This document shows positions 44,125 to 52,176 of a stretch of DNA of 64,000 nt, in pieces (within the stretch, counting starts at the first letter, position 1; each line of letters opens with the position of its first letter). The DNA comes from Candidatus Electrothrix communis (GTDB taxonomy: Bacteria > Desulfobacterota > Desulfobulbia > Desulfobulbales > Desulfobulbaceae), in assembly GCA_030644725.1 (NCBI GenBank), contig CP130629.1, forward strand, positions 3,425,501 to 3,489,500, read 5' to 3'. The translations under genes and the position numbers were made by a program. The notes below the pieces were generated by a model. It ran no database searches and was not told the DNA's origin. It saw only the letters and a program-made list of their open reading frames with translations.

Positions 44125-44151
44125 AATCAATCGTGTTTGACCCTATTGATT
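44125..44151. repeat. Short dispersed repeat (AATCAAT...CCCTATTGATT)
   Basis: AATCAATCG, then TGACCCTATTGATT, a short palindrome-ended motif. The same motif occurs around 62759-62806 near the window end. It is intergenic between uvrC and the DAHP synthase. Confidence 0.45.
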
Positions 44152-44164
44152 ACAGAAGTCTTAG

Positions 44165-44194
44165 AACGCCTCCGTATCAATATACGGAGACGTT
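44165..44194. terminator. Hairpin between convergent uvrC and DAHP synthase genes
   Basis: AACGcCTCCGTAT and ATACGGAGaCGTT form a 13-bp stem (one mismatch) with a four-base loop, followed by TTAC. Its place between convergent genes suits a bidirectional terminator, although the T-run is short. Confidence 0.5.
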
Positions 44195-44234
44195 TTACAG
44201 AGACCAAAAATTATAGGCTTTGGAGAAAAAACCG

Positions 44235-45581
44235 TTAATTTTTCATCATTTCTGCGATCTGGAAAGCCATTTCTAAAGACTGTTCCGCATTAAGTCGAGG
44301 ATCACAGGTGGTCAAATAATTCCGCCCCAAATGCTCATCCGCCAGCTGACGAGCACCACCAGTACATTCAGTCACATCAGCACCGGTCAGCTCAAAATGC
44401 ACGCCTCCAGGGATTGTTCCTTCTGCCCAATGTAACTCAAAAAATTGACGCAGCTCTGAAAGAATATCATCAAAACTTCGGGTCTTGTGCCCGTTATCTG
44501 TTTTGCGGATATTAGCATGCATAGGATCGCAGCTCCAGAGAACGTTCTTCCCCTCTTTTTTCATCGCTCTGAGCAACGACGGAAGATGTTTATCAATATC
44601 CTTTGCCCCAAAGCGAGTGATCAGGGTTATCCTGCCTGCTTCGTTGGTTGGATTCAGCTTATCAATAATGGCGAGGATGTCATCAATATCATGGTTCGGA
44701 CCAACTTTCATCCCTAAGGGATTAAGAACGCCACGAAGAAACTCAATATGGGCTCCATCAATCTGACGGGTCCTGTCACCGATCCAAAGCATATGGCCAG
44801 AGCAATCATACCAACCGCCTTCCAGGGAATCCTCACGGGTCAGGGCCTCTTCGTAGCCGAGGAATAAGGCCTCATGGGAGGTGTAAAACTCCACCTCGTT
44901 GAGTTGAGGACTATTCGTATTAAAGCCGACATTATGCATGAACTTCATGGCCCGACTGATCTGTTTGGCCAGACGTTCATAGGAGCGCCCCATGGGAGAT
45001 TCTTTAACAAACTCCTGATTCCAGGCCTGCACCTTATCCAAGGCCCCAAAACCACCTCGGGTAAAGGCGCGGAGCAGGTTCAGACTGGCAGCAGACATAT
45101 TATATCCCTGCAACAGTCGAGCTGGGTCAGGAATACGGGACGCAGGATCTGGTTCTTCCGAGTTACACATATCGCCACGGTAACTGGGGAGCTCAACCCC
45201 ATTAATCATTTCGGTGTCACTGGAACGCGGCTTAGCATACTGTCCGGCAATTCTTCCGACCTTGATCACCGGCTTTTCCCCGGCATAGGTGAGGGTAACC
45301 GCCATCTGCAACAACACCTTCAAGGTATCTCTAATATTGGGAGCAGTGCAGCGACAAAATTCTTCAGAGCAATCGCCTCCTTGGAGTAAAAAAGCTTCTC
45401 CCTGGACAGCCTTGGCTAATTTACTTTTTAAGTCGCGTATTTCACCGGCAAAAACTAACGGCGGTAAATCTGAGATCGTTTGAAGAATACTATTTAGTTC
45501 TTTTTCATCTGGCCAGTTTGGCTGTTGCAAAACCGGAAGACTTCGCCAAGACGATTTTGACCAATTATTTGCAGTTGTCAT
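44235..45581 (-). CDS. 3-deoxy-7-phosphoheptulonate synthase, class II
   Basis: 448 residues, the size of class II (plant/Mycobacterium-type) DAHP synthases. It condenses phosphoenolpyruvate and erythrose-4-phosphate in the first step of the shikimate pathway. Signature features: SWRSLPVLQQPNWPD at the N-terminus, FLLQGGDCSEEF near residue 82 (metal-binding Cys in GGDC), VGRIAGQYAKPRS, SCDPMHANI, and GGVHFELTGADVTECTGG near 395. The class I enzyme is not present in this window. It appears to be a single transcription unit. Confidence 0.95.
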   Translation of the reverse strand: MTTANNWSKSSWRSLPVLQQPNWPDEKELNSILQTISDLPPLVFAGEIRDLKSKLAKAVQGEAFLLQGGDCSEEFCRCTAPNIRDTLKVLLQMAVTLTYAGEKPVIKVGRIAGQYAKPRSSDTEMINGVELPSYRGDMCNSEEPDPASRIPDPARLLQGYNMSAASLNLLRAFTRGGFGALDKVQAWNQEFVKESPMGRSYERLAKQISRAMKFMHNVGFNTNSPQLNEVEFYTSHEALFLGYEEALTREDSLEGGWYDCSGHMLWIGDRTRQIDGAHIEFLRGVLNPLGMKVGPNHDIDDILAIIDKLNPTNEAGRITLITRFGAKDIDKHLPSLLRAMKKEGKNVLWSCDPMHANIRKTDNGHKTRSFDDILSELRQFFELHWAEGTIPGGVHFELTGADVTECTGGARQLADEHLGRNYLTTCDPRLNAEQSLEMAFQIAEMMKN

Positions 45582-45698
45582 ATTTTGTTAAGGAAAGTTG
45601 ACGTGAAGATAATATTTTTTTATTGCGAACTCAATTTTCTAACGTGGTATATCCTAGCCGCTGATGGGCAGAGAAGATAAAAGAAGGGTTTTAGTACA

Positions 45699-45760
45699 AG
45701 CTCCCCTTTGGGGCAAGGGGAGCTTTATCGAAAGGGCATCCTTTTACAAAAATGCCCTTT
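45699..45760. repeat. Two hairpins downstream of acsE
   Basis: AGCTCCCCTT-tggggc-AAGGGGAGCT (45699-45724) and AAAGGGCAT/ATGCCCTTT (45731-45760) lie just after the acsE stop on the minus strand. They can end its transcript. The first shares CCTTGCCCCAAAGGGG with a palindrome at 55014, so it is also a member of a dispersed repeat family. Confidence 0.5.
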
Positions 45761-45783
45761 TCTTTCTTTGAAAAAAGAGTTTT

Positions 45784-46680
45784 TTACAGATCCAACCAGG
45801 ATTCAGAAAAGATAGCCTGACCTGAAAGACAACGGAAGGTCTTGTAATGCTCAAGTGCAGCTCCGTCCAGGGTAGCAGGATCAGGCATATCACCGTCCAT
45901 CATGCCGTGAACCAGCTCTACCAGATCCTGACTCTCACCTTTACAGATGGCCATCAGATCTTTATCGTAGGAGTTGACAATAGCGGTACTGAGACCGTAT
46001 TTCATCAGCATGATCAGGTAGGTACGATCAAGGTATTTGCGCAGATGCTCGGCTACGCCGTTGGATACATTGGAGAGACCCACTGTGGAACCGGCTCCCG
46101 GAGCGATATCCGCCAGCATCATCATGAACTCCAGACCGGAAGCGATCTGATCCGCGCCCAAGGTCATAGGGGTTCCGATAGGATCGAACAGGATCTTCTC
46201 ATTGGGAATACCAGCTTCGTTCATAGCCATCATGAGATCGACAGCCATAGCAGCACGCTCGTTGGAATCACGTGGCATTCCATCCGGTCCCCAGAGCAGG
46301 GCGATAACATTACATTTGGCCTCGGCAGCTACCGGGATCAGAGCCTCCATTCGTTCCGGCTGTGCCGAAATGGAGTTCATGATAGCGGCTTCCTTATTTT
46401 TAACCGCTTTGAAACCCGCAATCATAGCATCGGTATTGGTGGTGTCCAGACAGAGTGGTGTGTCCACAGTCTCTTCCACGGTCTGCACGACCCACGGCAT
46501 TAACTCGGTGCCATCCTTACGCGCCGGTCCGATATTCAGATCAAGATAGGAGCCTCCGGCAGCAGTCTCTTCTTTTGCCATCTCCTGGATCGGTCCTTGA
46601 ATACGTTCTTTCATGGCTGAACCGCTTCGAGTTCCCATGATATTGATGCTTTCGGCGATACCTTTGACTGTTATTGCCAT
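45784..46680 (-). CDS. acsE: Methyltetrahydrofolate:corrinoid/iron-sulfur protein methyltransferase-like
   Basis: 298 residues with AGGAG six bases before the ATG. The pterin-binding TIM-barrel family is shown by ESINIMGTRSG, GSYLDLNIGPARKDG, LCLDTTNTDA, NSISAQPER and the later GLSNVSNG. In the Wood-Ljungdahl pathway this enzyme moves the methyl group between methyl-tetrahydrofolate and the corrinoid of the CoFeSP. Sulfate reducers of the Desulfobacterota use the pathway in either direction. The other acs genes are not next to it. A related methyltransferase of unknown methyl acceptor cannot be excluded. Confidence 0.88.
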   Translation of the reverse strand: MAITVKGIAESINIMGTRSGSAMKERIQGPIQEMAKEETAAGGSYLDLNIGPARKDGTELMPWVVQTVEETVDTPLCLDTTNTDAMIAGFKAVKNKEAAIMNSISAQPERMEALIPVAAEAKCNVIALLWGPDGMPRDSNERAAMAVDLMMAMNEAGIPNEKILFDPIGTPMTLGADQIASGLEFMMMLADIAPGAGSTVGLSNVSNGVAEHLRKYLDRTYLIMLMKYGLSTAIVNSYDKDLMAICKGESQDLVELVHGMMDGDMPDPATLDGAALEHYKTFRCLSGQAIFSESWLDL

Positions 46681-47133
46681 TTGCGTTCTCCTGTAGTTAG
46701 ATTATTCAAAAAAATATTCAATAATATTAATTTATTAAAATTTAATACAAAATATATTTATTCCTCTTGGAACATCGAAGATGTTAAATTTGTAAATGAA
46801 GTGTCGCTCTGTACAACAGAAAAAGAAAAAAGAACCCGATAATTAATCGCATTTCAGGGTATTTGTCAATCAACATTTTTTTTTGGGTACCTTTTTGAAG
46901 GAGGAACTAAGGAGGGCAATTTTCAAAGAGTAACTTCTTTCTCCTCTGAAAAAATACTTTTTTTTATTAAAAAGCATCAATATCGGTATGCCCTTGTTGG
47001 CTTGTTGACAGCGTCCCTAACTGATTCAGTTTTGTTTATCATTACTCGCAAAAGCTCAAAAAAGAGAAGGAAGAGGAGTGCCTTGCTGAAGCCCTCCCTG
47101 CTTCCTTCTCTCTTGCGAGCGAGCATAGGAAAC
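46681..47133. other. Intergenic stretch between dnaN and acsE
   Basis: About 450 AT-rich bases holding the acsE promoter region and the dnaN terminator at its lower end; I see no gene. Confidence 0.4.
47055..47111 (-). terminator. Rho-independent terminator of dnaN
   Basis: On the minus strand AGAGAAGGAAG pairs perfectly over 11 bp with CTTCCTTCTCT, followed by TTTTTGAG. It lies just beyond the dnaN stop. Confidence 0.75.
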
Positions 47134-48264
47134 CTAACTGAGTTTCATCGGCATAATGATGCCTAGAAAGCCTTCATCGTCTTCTGAAGTAATGAGGCAT
47201 GGGCTTTCATTAGAGCTGATACAGGCTTGGATGTTTTCTCCTTCCATAACCTGAAGCGCCTCCATGAAGTACCGGCAGTTGAATCCCATAGACAATTTTT
47301 CCCCGGAATATTCGATGGCGATTTCGTCTCTTGCTGAACCGAAATCAGCATGTTCGGAAGTCAACACCAGTTGATTATCACCCAACTCAAATTTGATTGC
47401 ATGAAACATATCTTCAGTAAAAAGATTAATTCGTTTTAAGGACTCAAGAAAAAGTATTTTGTTAATAAAAATATTGCTCTCTTTGGGGATGAAATTCAGG
47501 ATATTTTCAAAATCTGGAAATTCCCCTTCCATCAACCTGATCACAAGAATGGAGTTGTCACTTTTCAAAACTACTTTTTTCTTTTCAACACCGAGTTGAA
47601 AGGTATCCTGTTCTTCTCCGAATTTTCTTATCTGCTGTATCCCCCGCCTCGGAATTAAGATAAATTTATCAAAATTTGCAAGAGGCGTTCCTCCAGTTTC
47701 TCTGCGCATAATACTGAGCCGATGGCCGTCTGAAGTCACCATTCTAAAGACAGTTTTGTCATTTTCAATAAGCTGTTGAAAAAGAGCTGCGTTAAGATTG
47801 TACATATTTTCTTTTTCAGTTGCGATGGAAAATATTGTTTTATCAATAAGATCGCAAATAACCTCTCCTTCAGCTTCTACCAAATCCTCTTCATTATACT
47901 GCTCAAATTGAGGAAATTCTTCTGTGGCCATACCGGCAAGCTTATATGTACTGCTGCCTGCGGTGATATTGATCCAGTTCTTCTCTCCTTCTTTAAAATT
48001 CAAGGTCGGAGATCCTGATTCCCGAGCCAATTCAAAGAGCTTTTTAGAAGGAATAGTTAGGCTACCAGCCTCGAAAACTTCAGCGGGTACTGTCTGTCTG
48101 AGGCTTATCTCTAAATCCGTTGCTGTAAAAACGATCTCATTATTCTCTACCTCCATCAAAACGTTTGCCAAGATGGCAAGAGTTCCTTTTTTATTTGTTA
48201 TCTGTTGTTGAGCATTGATTGCTCGGAGAAGGTCTTCTCGTGCGATATTGAAATGGAAAGGCAT
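47134..48264 (-). CDS. dnaN: DNA polymerase III beta subunit (sliding clamp)
   Basis: 376 residues. Three-domain beta clamp with FNIAREDLLRAINAQQQIT at the N-terminus, a TIPSKKLFELARE segment, VTSDGHRLS in domain II and the C-terminal IMPMKL that matches the conserved hydrophobic end. AAGGAG lies ten bases before the ATG. It confers processivity on the replicative polymerase. dnaA and gyrB are not adjacent, so it is not in the classical dnaA-dnaN origin context within this window. Confidence 0.97.
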   Translation of the reverse strand: MPFHFNIAREDLLRAINAQQQITNKKGTLAILANVLMEVENNEIVFTATDLEISLRQTVPAEVFEAGSLTIPSKKLFELARESGSPTLNFKEGEKNWINITAGSSTYKLAGMATEEFPQFEQYNEEDLVEAEGEVICDLIDKTIFSIATEKENMYNLNAALFQQLIENDKTVFRMVTSDGHRLSIMRRETGGTPLANFDKFILIPRRGIQQIRKFGEEQDTFQLGVEKKKVVLKSDNSILVIRLMEGEFPDFENILNFIPKESNIFINKILFLESLKRINLFTEDMFHAIKFELGDNQLVLTSEHADFGSARDEIAIEYSGEKLSMGFNCRYFMEALQVMEGENIQACISSNESPCLITSEDDEGFLGIIMPMKLS

Positions 48265-48512
48265 AGTATAGTTACTCCTTCTTTTTATATAAAAAACTTA
48301 TTATTAGTATTAAGGGTGTCAGTTTGTGGAGAAAGAAGCTATCGTTTTGTTTACATTGATAAAATTTTGTTAGTAAAAAACGTTTACGGTTTGCAGACGG
48401 ATTGTGTATATATTAGGATTTATAGTTATCAACAATGTTTTAAGATGATTGTCAACAAGTTGCTAACAAGTTTTTCAACATTTTCCTCTAAGGGTATTTT
48501 AAAGAGAATATT

Positions 48513-49037
48513 ATGAGCAAAAAAGGACTGATCCTTCTTTTCACCGGTCATGGCAAAGGGAAAACAACTGCTGCTCTGGGGATGACCATGCGGGCCGCTG
48601 GCCATGGCATGAAAACTTGTTTTATTCAGTTTATTAAGGGAAGCTGGAAATACGGTGAGATGGAGGCCATGACTCGTTTCAGGGAGGAAATCGATTTTCA
48701 TGTTATGGGGAGAGGGTTTACTTGGAAATCAGATGATGTGGAAAAAGATAAGGCGGCGGCCCGAGAGGCTTGGGAAAAGGCCAAAGAGGCCATTATGTCA
48801 GGACGCTATCATACCGTGGTGCTTGATGAGTTCACCTATCTGCTGAGCTACGGTATGATCAATAAAGAGGAGGCCTGGGAGGTGCTTCGCAGGAGGCCCG
48901 TTGACCTGCATATCTGCATCACTGGTCGTGATGCGGTGGAGGAATTGGTTGAACTTGCTGATCTGGTCACTGAAATGCACCCAGTTAAGCATCCTTATCA
49001 GCAGGGGATCAAGGCGCAGAAGGGAGTGGAGTTCTGA
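48513..49037 (+). CDS. cobO: Cob(I)yrinic acid a,c-diamide adenosyltransferase
   Basis: 174 residues. The P-loop GHGKGKTTAALGM near residue 12 and GRYHTVVLDEFTYLLSYG and ITGRDAVEELVELADLVTEM motifs are those of CobA/CobO/BtuR, which transfers the adenosyl moiety of ATP to reduced corrinoid. It makes adenosylcobalamin, the ligand of riboswitches like the one at 2027. The gene is divergent from dnaN with a 248-base AT-rich spacer that has no further feature I can support. Confidence 0.93.
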   Translation: MSKKGLILLFTGHGKGKTTAALGMTMRAAGHGMKTCFIQFIKGSWKYGEMEAMTRFREEIDFHVMGRGFTWKSDDVEKDKAAAREAWEKAKEAIMSGRYHTVVLDEFTYLLSYGMINKEEAWEVLRRRPVDLHICITGRDAVEELVELADLVTEMHPVKHPYQQGIKAQKGVEF

Positions 49038-49076
49038 ATTTCTTCCTCTTCGGAGACAGTATTTTGTCTTTTATGC

Positions 49077-49454
49077 TTAAATTATTTTCCAACTATATAC
49101 TGGAGGATTTGTCTTGTTTGGTTGCTTGCACCAATGGGCGTTGTTTCTATACAAGAGGGCCTCTTGGAGGAATAAAAAGCCGTCCGGTTCCATAGAGGTA
49201 AATCGTAACGCCAATCCATCATTGTCCTGCCTGACAACGGAGCAAACAGCCTCAATGCTCATCTCTAGATCGGTTTCGGAGATGCATAATTTAATATCGC
49301 AGATGTCGCCAGGCTGTTGTTCAAACCATCCTTGAACATACATTCCACCAAGGCTGAAATTGGTCGCAGAGCATTCATATTTTTTTTCACCAAAATCAAG
49401 GAGAACAGGGCGAGGAAATTTAATTCGGGAAAATTGACGTCTATTGTACCTCAT
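49077..49454 (-). CDS. PilZ domain protein
   Basis: About 125 residues from ATG 49454, which has AAAGGTGG five bases upstream; the longer frame to 49493 lacks this. The c-di-GMP-binding signature is visible: RRQFSR near the start (RxxxR motif) and ATNFSLGGMYV (D/NxSxxG motif), then VCSVVRQDNDGLALRFTSM. It is a single-domain PilZ receptor or adaptor that would respond to cyclic di-GMP. No GGDEF/EAL gene is adjacent. Confidence 0.85.
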   Translation of the reverse strand: MRYNRRQFSRIKFPRPVLLDFGEKKYECSATNFSLGGMYVQGWFEQQPGDICDIKLCISETDLEMSIEAVCSVVRQDNDGLALRFTSMEPDGFLFLQEALLYRNNAHWCKQPNKTNPPVYSWKII

Positions 49455-49828
49455 AGTTTCCACCTTTGAAGAAGCAAGCGTCTGACAGTACAAAACTGGC
49501 AGACAGAGATAAGGCCAATTTAATAAGTTGTAAAGATTTTTACATTATTATTAGGTAAGTTTTCATATTTTAGGGTAGTTCCAGAGAGTTTTTTTAAAGC
49601 GCCTTGTTTGTTGAGTGTAAAGATGCTTTTAGGTAATTACTTGAGATATTAGATAGATGGAGGTTTGGTGTTCGGTGTAACAAGAGGCGCTTTTTTCAGG
49701 ATCAATAAACAAAATAACGGAAGAAAGAAAAAATTCCAACCCGAATTTAAAAAATAATACAGGTAGTTCTAAATGTAGAATTTTGCATTCCTCGGATGCC
49801 TCATATAAAACTCTTTCAAGGAAATTTT
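49455..49828. other. Intergenic stretch upstream of the amidohydrolase-like lipoprotein
   Basis: About 370 AT-rich bases between divergent genes; it should hold both promoters. No gene, repeat or terminator is apparent. Confidence 0.35.
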
Positions 49829-50614
49829 ATGCATTGTTTAAGATTTTTTGTGATTACGGTTATTGTCGCCCTTTCCGGTTGTGCTCCTGCGTACCAAAAT
49901 CCACCACGCGCTCTTATAGAGCCAAAGCAGGTGATTGCGGCCATTGAAAAAGAAAAGCAATTGAACGAGCGAAAAGATGTTGCCATACCTGATGGTGAAC
50001 AGTGGTTTGAGATTATTGAACGGCAGACCCCAATTCTCCTTTCTGTCCCTCATTCCACCCGTCCGCTTCGAAAAGGAAAACGGCGTTTTTCCGACGGCGG
50101 CGGTACTGCCGCCTTGGCCCTCGCCTTAGGGGAACTTACCGATGCCACGGTTATTTATGCAACATATGAAGGACCTTCTGATCCTAATTATTACGATGAT
50201 AATGGGTACAAGGAGGCCTTGGCCCGCTTGGTTCAGGAGAAGAAGCCGCTGCTCGTCCTGGATTTTCACGGCAGTCATCCGTACAGATCGTATGATGTTG
50301 ATATCGGAACAATGAATGGGGCCTCTCTGCTCGGCAATGAAGACCTTCTGTTCAGTCTTCTTCGTCATCTCAATGCTGAGGGCATTTTTTCTGTCTCTTA
50401 TAACCGGTTCGGCGGGGCAAAGCAGGATACGGTCACCAAGTTTGTCAGTGAAAAGGGGGTACCGGCTTTGCAGTTGGAAATCAACGCGACCTATGTCACT
50501 CCGGCTGCTGGCAATATTGAGGCACAGAGATTTTCCCGGCTGTTGCAGGGGTTGGCGAGGTATATAGGGGAGTTTTTGGCAGAGCAGGGCGTTGAACGGG
50601 CTGAGGAGAAGTAA
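49829..50614 (+). CDS. Lipoprotein related to N-formylglutamate amidohydrolase
   Basis: 261 residues from ATG 49829, with AAGGA seven bases upstream; the ATG at 49796 would add 11 residues before the signal peptide. The signal peptide ends in VALSGC, a lipobox. The mature part has ILLSVPHSTRPLR, LLVLDFHGSHPYRSYDVDIG and VPALQLEINATYV, a pattern like the metal-binding H...DLH.....E core of N-formylglutamate amidohydrolase-like (FGase) metallohydrolases. As an exported lipoprotein it more likely cleaves an amide in the cell envelope than acts in histidine breakdown. Substrate unknown. Confidence 0.65.
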   Translation: MHCLRFFVITVIVALSGCAPAYQNPPRALIEPKQVIAAIEKEKQLNERKDVAIPDGEQWFEIIERQTPILLSVPHSTRPLRKGKRRFSDGGGTAALALALGELTDATVIYATYEGPSDPNYYDDNGYKEALARLVQEKKPLLVLDFHGSHPYRSYDVDIGTMNGASLLGNEDLLFSLLRHLNAEGIFSVSYNRFGGAKQDTVTKFVSEKGVPALQLEINATYVTPAAGNIEAQRFSRLLQGLARYIGEFLAEQGVERAEEK

Positions 50615-50779
50615 ACTTTATCCCGGAGGGAGTGGAATTTATGCTCTCTCCAGCCGAGGAATCAAAACAATAATCCCTTGGCTCTTTTTTGGAAAAAACG
50701 TATACTGCCCTGTGTAGTATTTCGTAACCATATGGCAGTACATAATTAATGCGATATTTAAGCTGTTTTTTCATCTGAA

Positions 50780-50804
50780 GACGGACAGTCTTACGCTGTC
50801 CGTC
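50780..50804 (+). promoter_or_regulatory. Perfect hairpin in the leader of the NTPase gene
   Basis: GACGGACAG-tcttacg-CTGTCCGTC forms a perfect 9-bp stem 25 bases before the NTPase start and just before its ribosome binding site GGAG at 50814. It may control transcript stability or translation, or be an operator. Confidence 0.45.
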
Positions 50805-50829
50805 TACCGAATTGGAGTAATTTCCGACC

Positions 50830-52176
50830 ATGCAGTCCACAGACCCTTTACGTACTTTTTACAAAACGCTGGAAGGAGAAGGGGGAAAACCGCTTACGCC
50901 GGATCACCCGTATTATGTCAATATCCTTGGAGCCACGCCAGAAAAAGACCCTGTGCGCAGGTTATGGCAGCGGATAGAATTTTCCAGTTCGGAAAGCGTG
51001 AACCTGCTCACCGGTTTTCGCGGCAACGGCAAGAGTACTGAGCTGCGTCGTCTGAAAAAATTGCTGGAAGACAACGGCTGTACGGTTTTCCTCGTCAACA
51101 TGCTGGATTATCTCCTGATGACCAAACCGGTGGAGCTGTCCGACTTTATCCTCTCCCTGATGGCCGCCCTGAGTCATGCGGTGGGTGAGTCCGACGAGCT
51201 TGCCTTGCAGCCGCTGACCCGTTCCTATTGGGACCGTTTGACCGCCTTTCTCTGTGCAGAGGTGGAGGTGGAAAAATTCGGTCTCAAGGTCAATTCCGGC
51301 ATAAGTGCTGTTGATCTGGGCCTGAAACTGAAGATAGAACCGGATTTTAAGCAGCATATTCAGCGGCAGTTACGGGGCCACCTGACCCGGCTGGTCGAGG
51401 ATGCGCAGCAGTTTGTTGATGAACTGGTGCGGGCAATCCGGGAAAAAACGGGCGACCCGGACAAAAAGGTTGTTTTCCTGGTGGATTCGGTGGAGCAGAT
51501 ACGGGGCCTGGGAGAAGATTCGGAAAAGGTCTACGCCAGTGTTCGAGAGCTGTTCTCCGGGCAGGCAGCTAACCTCTCCTTTCCCAAGCTCCATGTGGTC
51601 TACACGGTGCCGCCCTTTCTCCTGGCCCTGGCGCAGAACCTCGGGCGCAGTCTCGGTGGGCACCCTGTCACCCAATGGCCCAATATCCATGTGCGGAGAA
51701 AAGCGGATAACGGTCAGGATGCTGAGGGCATCCGGGTGATGGAGCAGATCATCAGCAATCGGTATCCTGGCTGGCAGGAAATTTTCAACCCAGAGAATCT
51801 TAATTATCTCGCCTATATTTCCGGGGGCGACTTGCGTGATTTTTTTCGCCTGATCCGGGAATGCCTAGTTTCTTGTACGCTTGATCCCAGGCCGGAAAAG
51901 GTGGTGGATCAGGACATTATTGAACGGGCCGTGTTGGATCTACAGAACGATATGCTGCCCCTTGCCGATGATGATGCCCGCTGGCTGGCAAAAATTCATC
52001 AATCCAACAGGGAAGAACTTCCTTCCGTGGAGGATCTGCCCGATCTGGCCCGCTATCTGGACACCAACCTGATCATGAACTATCTCAACGGCCAGCCGTG
52101 GTATGATATTCATCCGGTTTTGATTGAGGAAATACGGAAACGGGGATTTTTTGAGCCGGAAGAGCAGAAAGAATGA
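50830..52176 (+). CDS. P-loop NTPase partner of the repeat protein (STAND-like)
   Basis: 448 residues. Walker A GFRGNGKST near residue 62, preceded by a helical segment, and KKVVFLVDSVEQIRG near 210 as Walker B with an Asp in place of DD/DE. The C-terminal half is helical with a GGDLRDFFRLIREC segment (sensor-type Arg) and a final WYDIHPVLIEEIRKRGFF. The overall form suggests an AAA/STAND-type signal-transduction ATPase, but it has no recognised effector domain. It is followed by the giant repeat gene with the stop and start overlapping (ATGA at 52173), so both proteins are made together, presumably acting as a complex. Family assignment is only general. Confidence 0.75.
   Translation: MQSTDPLRTFYKTLEGEGGKPLTPDHPYYVNILGATPEKDPVRRLWQRIEFSSSESVNLLTGFRGNGKSTELRRLKKLLEDNGCTVFLVNMLDYLLMTKPVELSDFILSLMAALSHAVGESDELALQPLTRSYWDRLTAFLCAEVEVEKFGLKVNSGISAVDLGLKLKIEPDFKQHIQRQLRGHLTRLVEDAQQFVDELVRAIREKTGDPDKKVVFLVDSVEQIRGLGEDSEKVYASVRELFSGQAANLSFPKLHVVYTVPPFLLALAQNLGRSLGGHPVTQWPNIHVRRKADNGQDAEGIRVMEQIISNRYPGWQEIFNPENLNYLAYISGGDLRDFFRLIRECLVSCTLDPRPEKVVDQDIIERAVLDLQNDMLPLADDDARWLAKIHQSNREELPSVEDLPDLARYLDTNLIMNYLNGQPWYDIHPVLIEEIRKRGFFEPEEQKE

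Noticed and set aside
48265-48512. Possible replication origin next to dnaN
   Set aside because: The spacer is AT-rich and has one TTATCAACA, a mismatched DnaA-box-like word, but no cluster of boxes and no dnaA gene.
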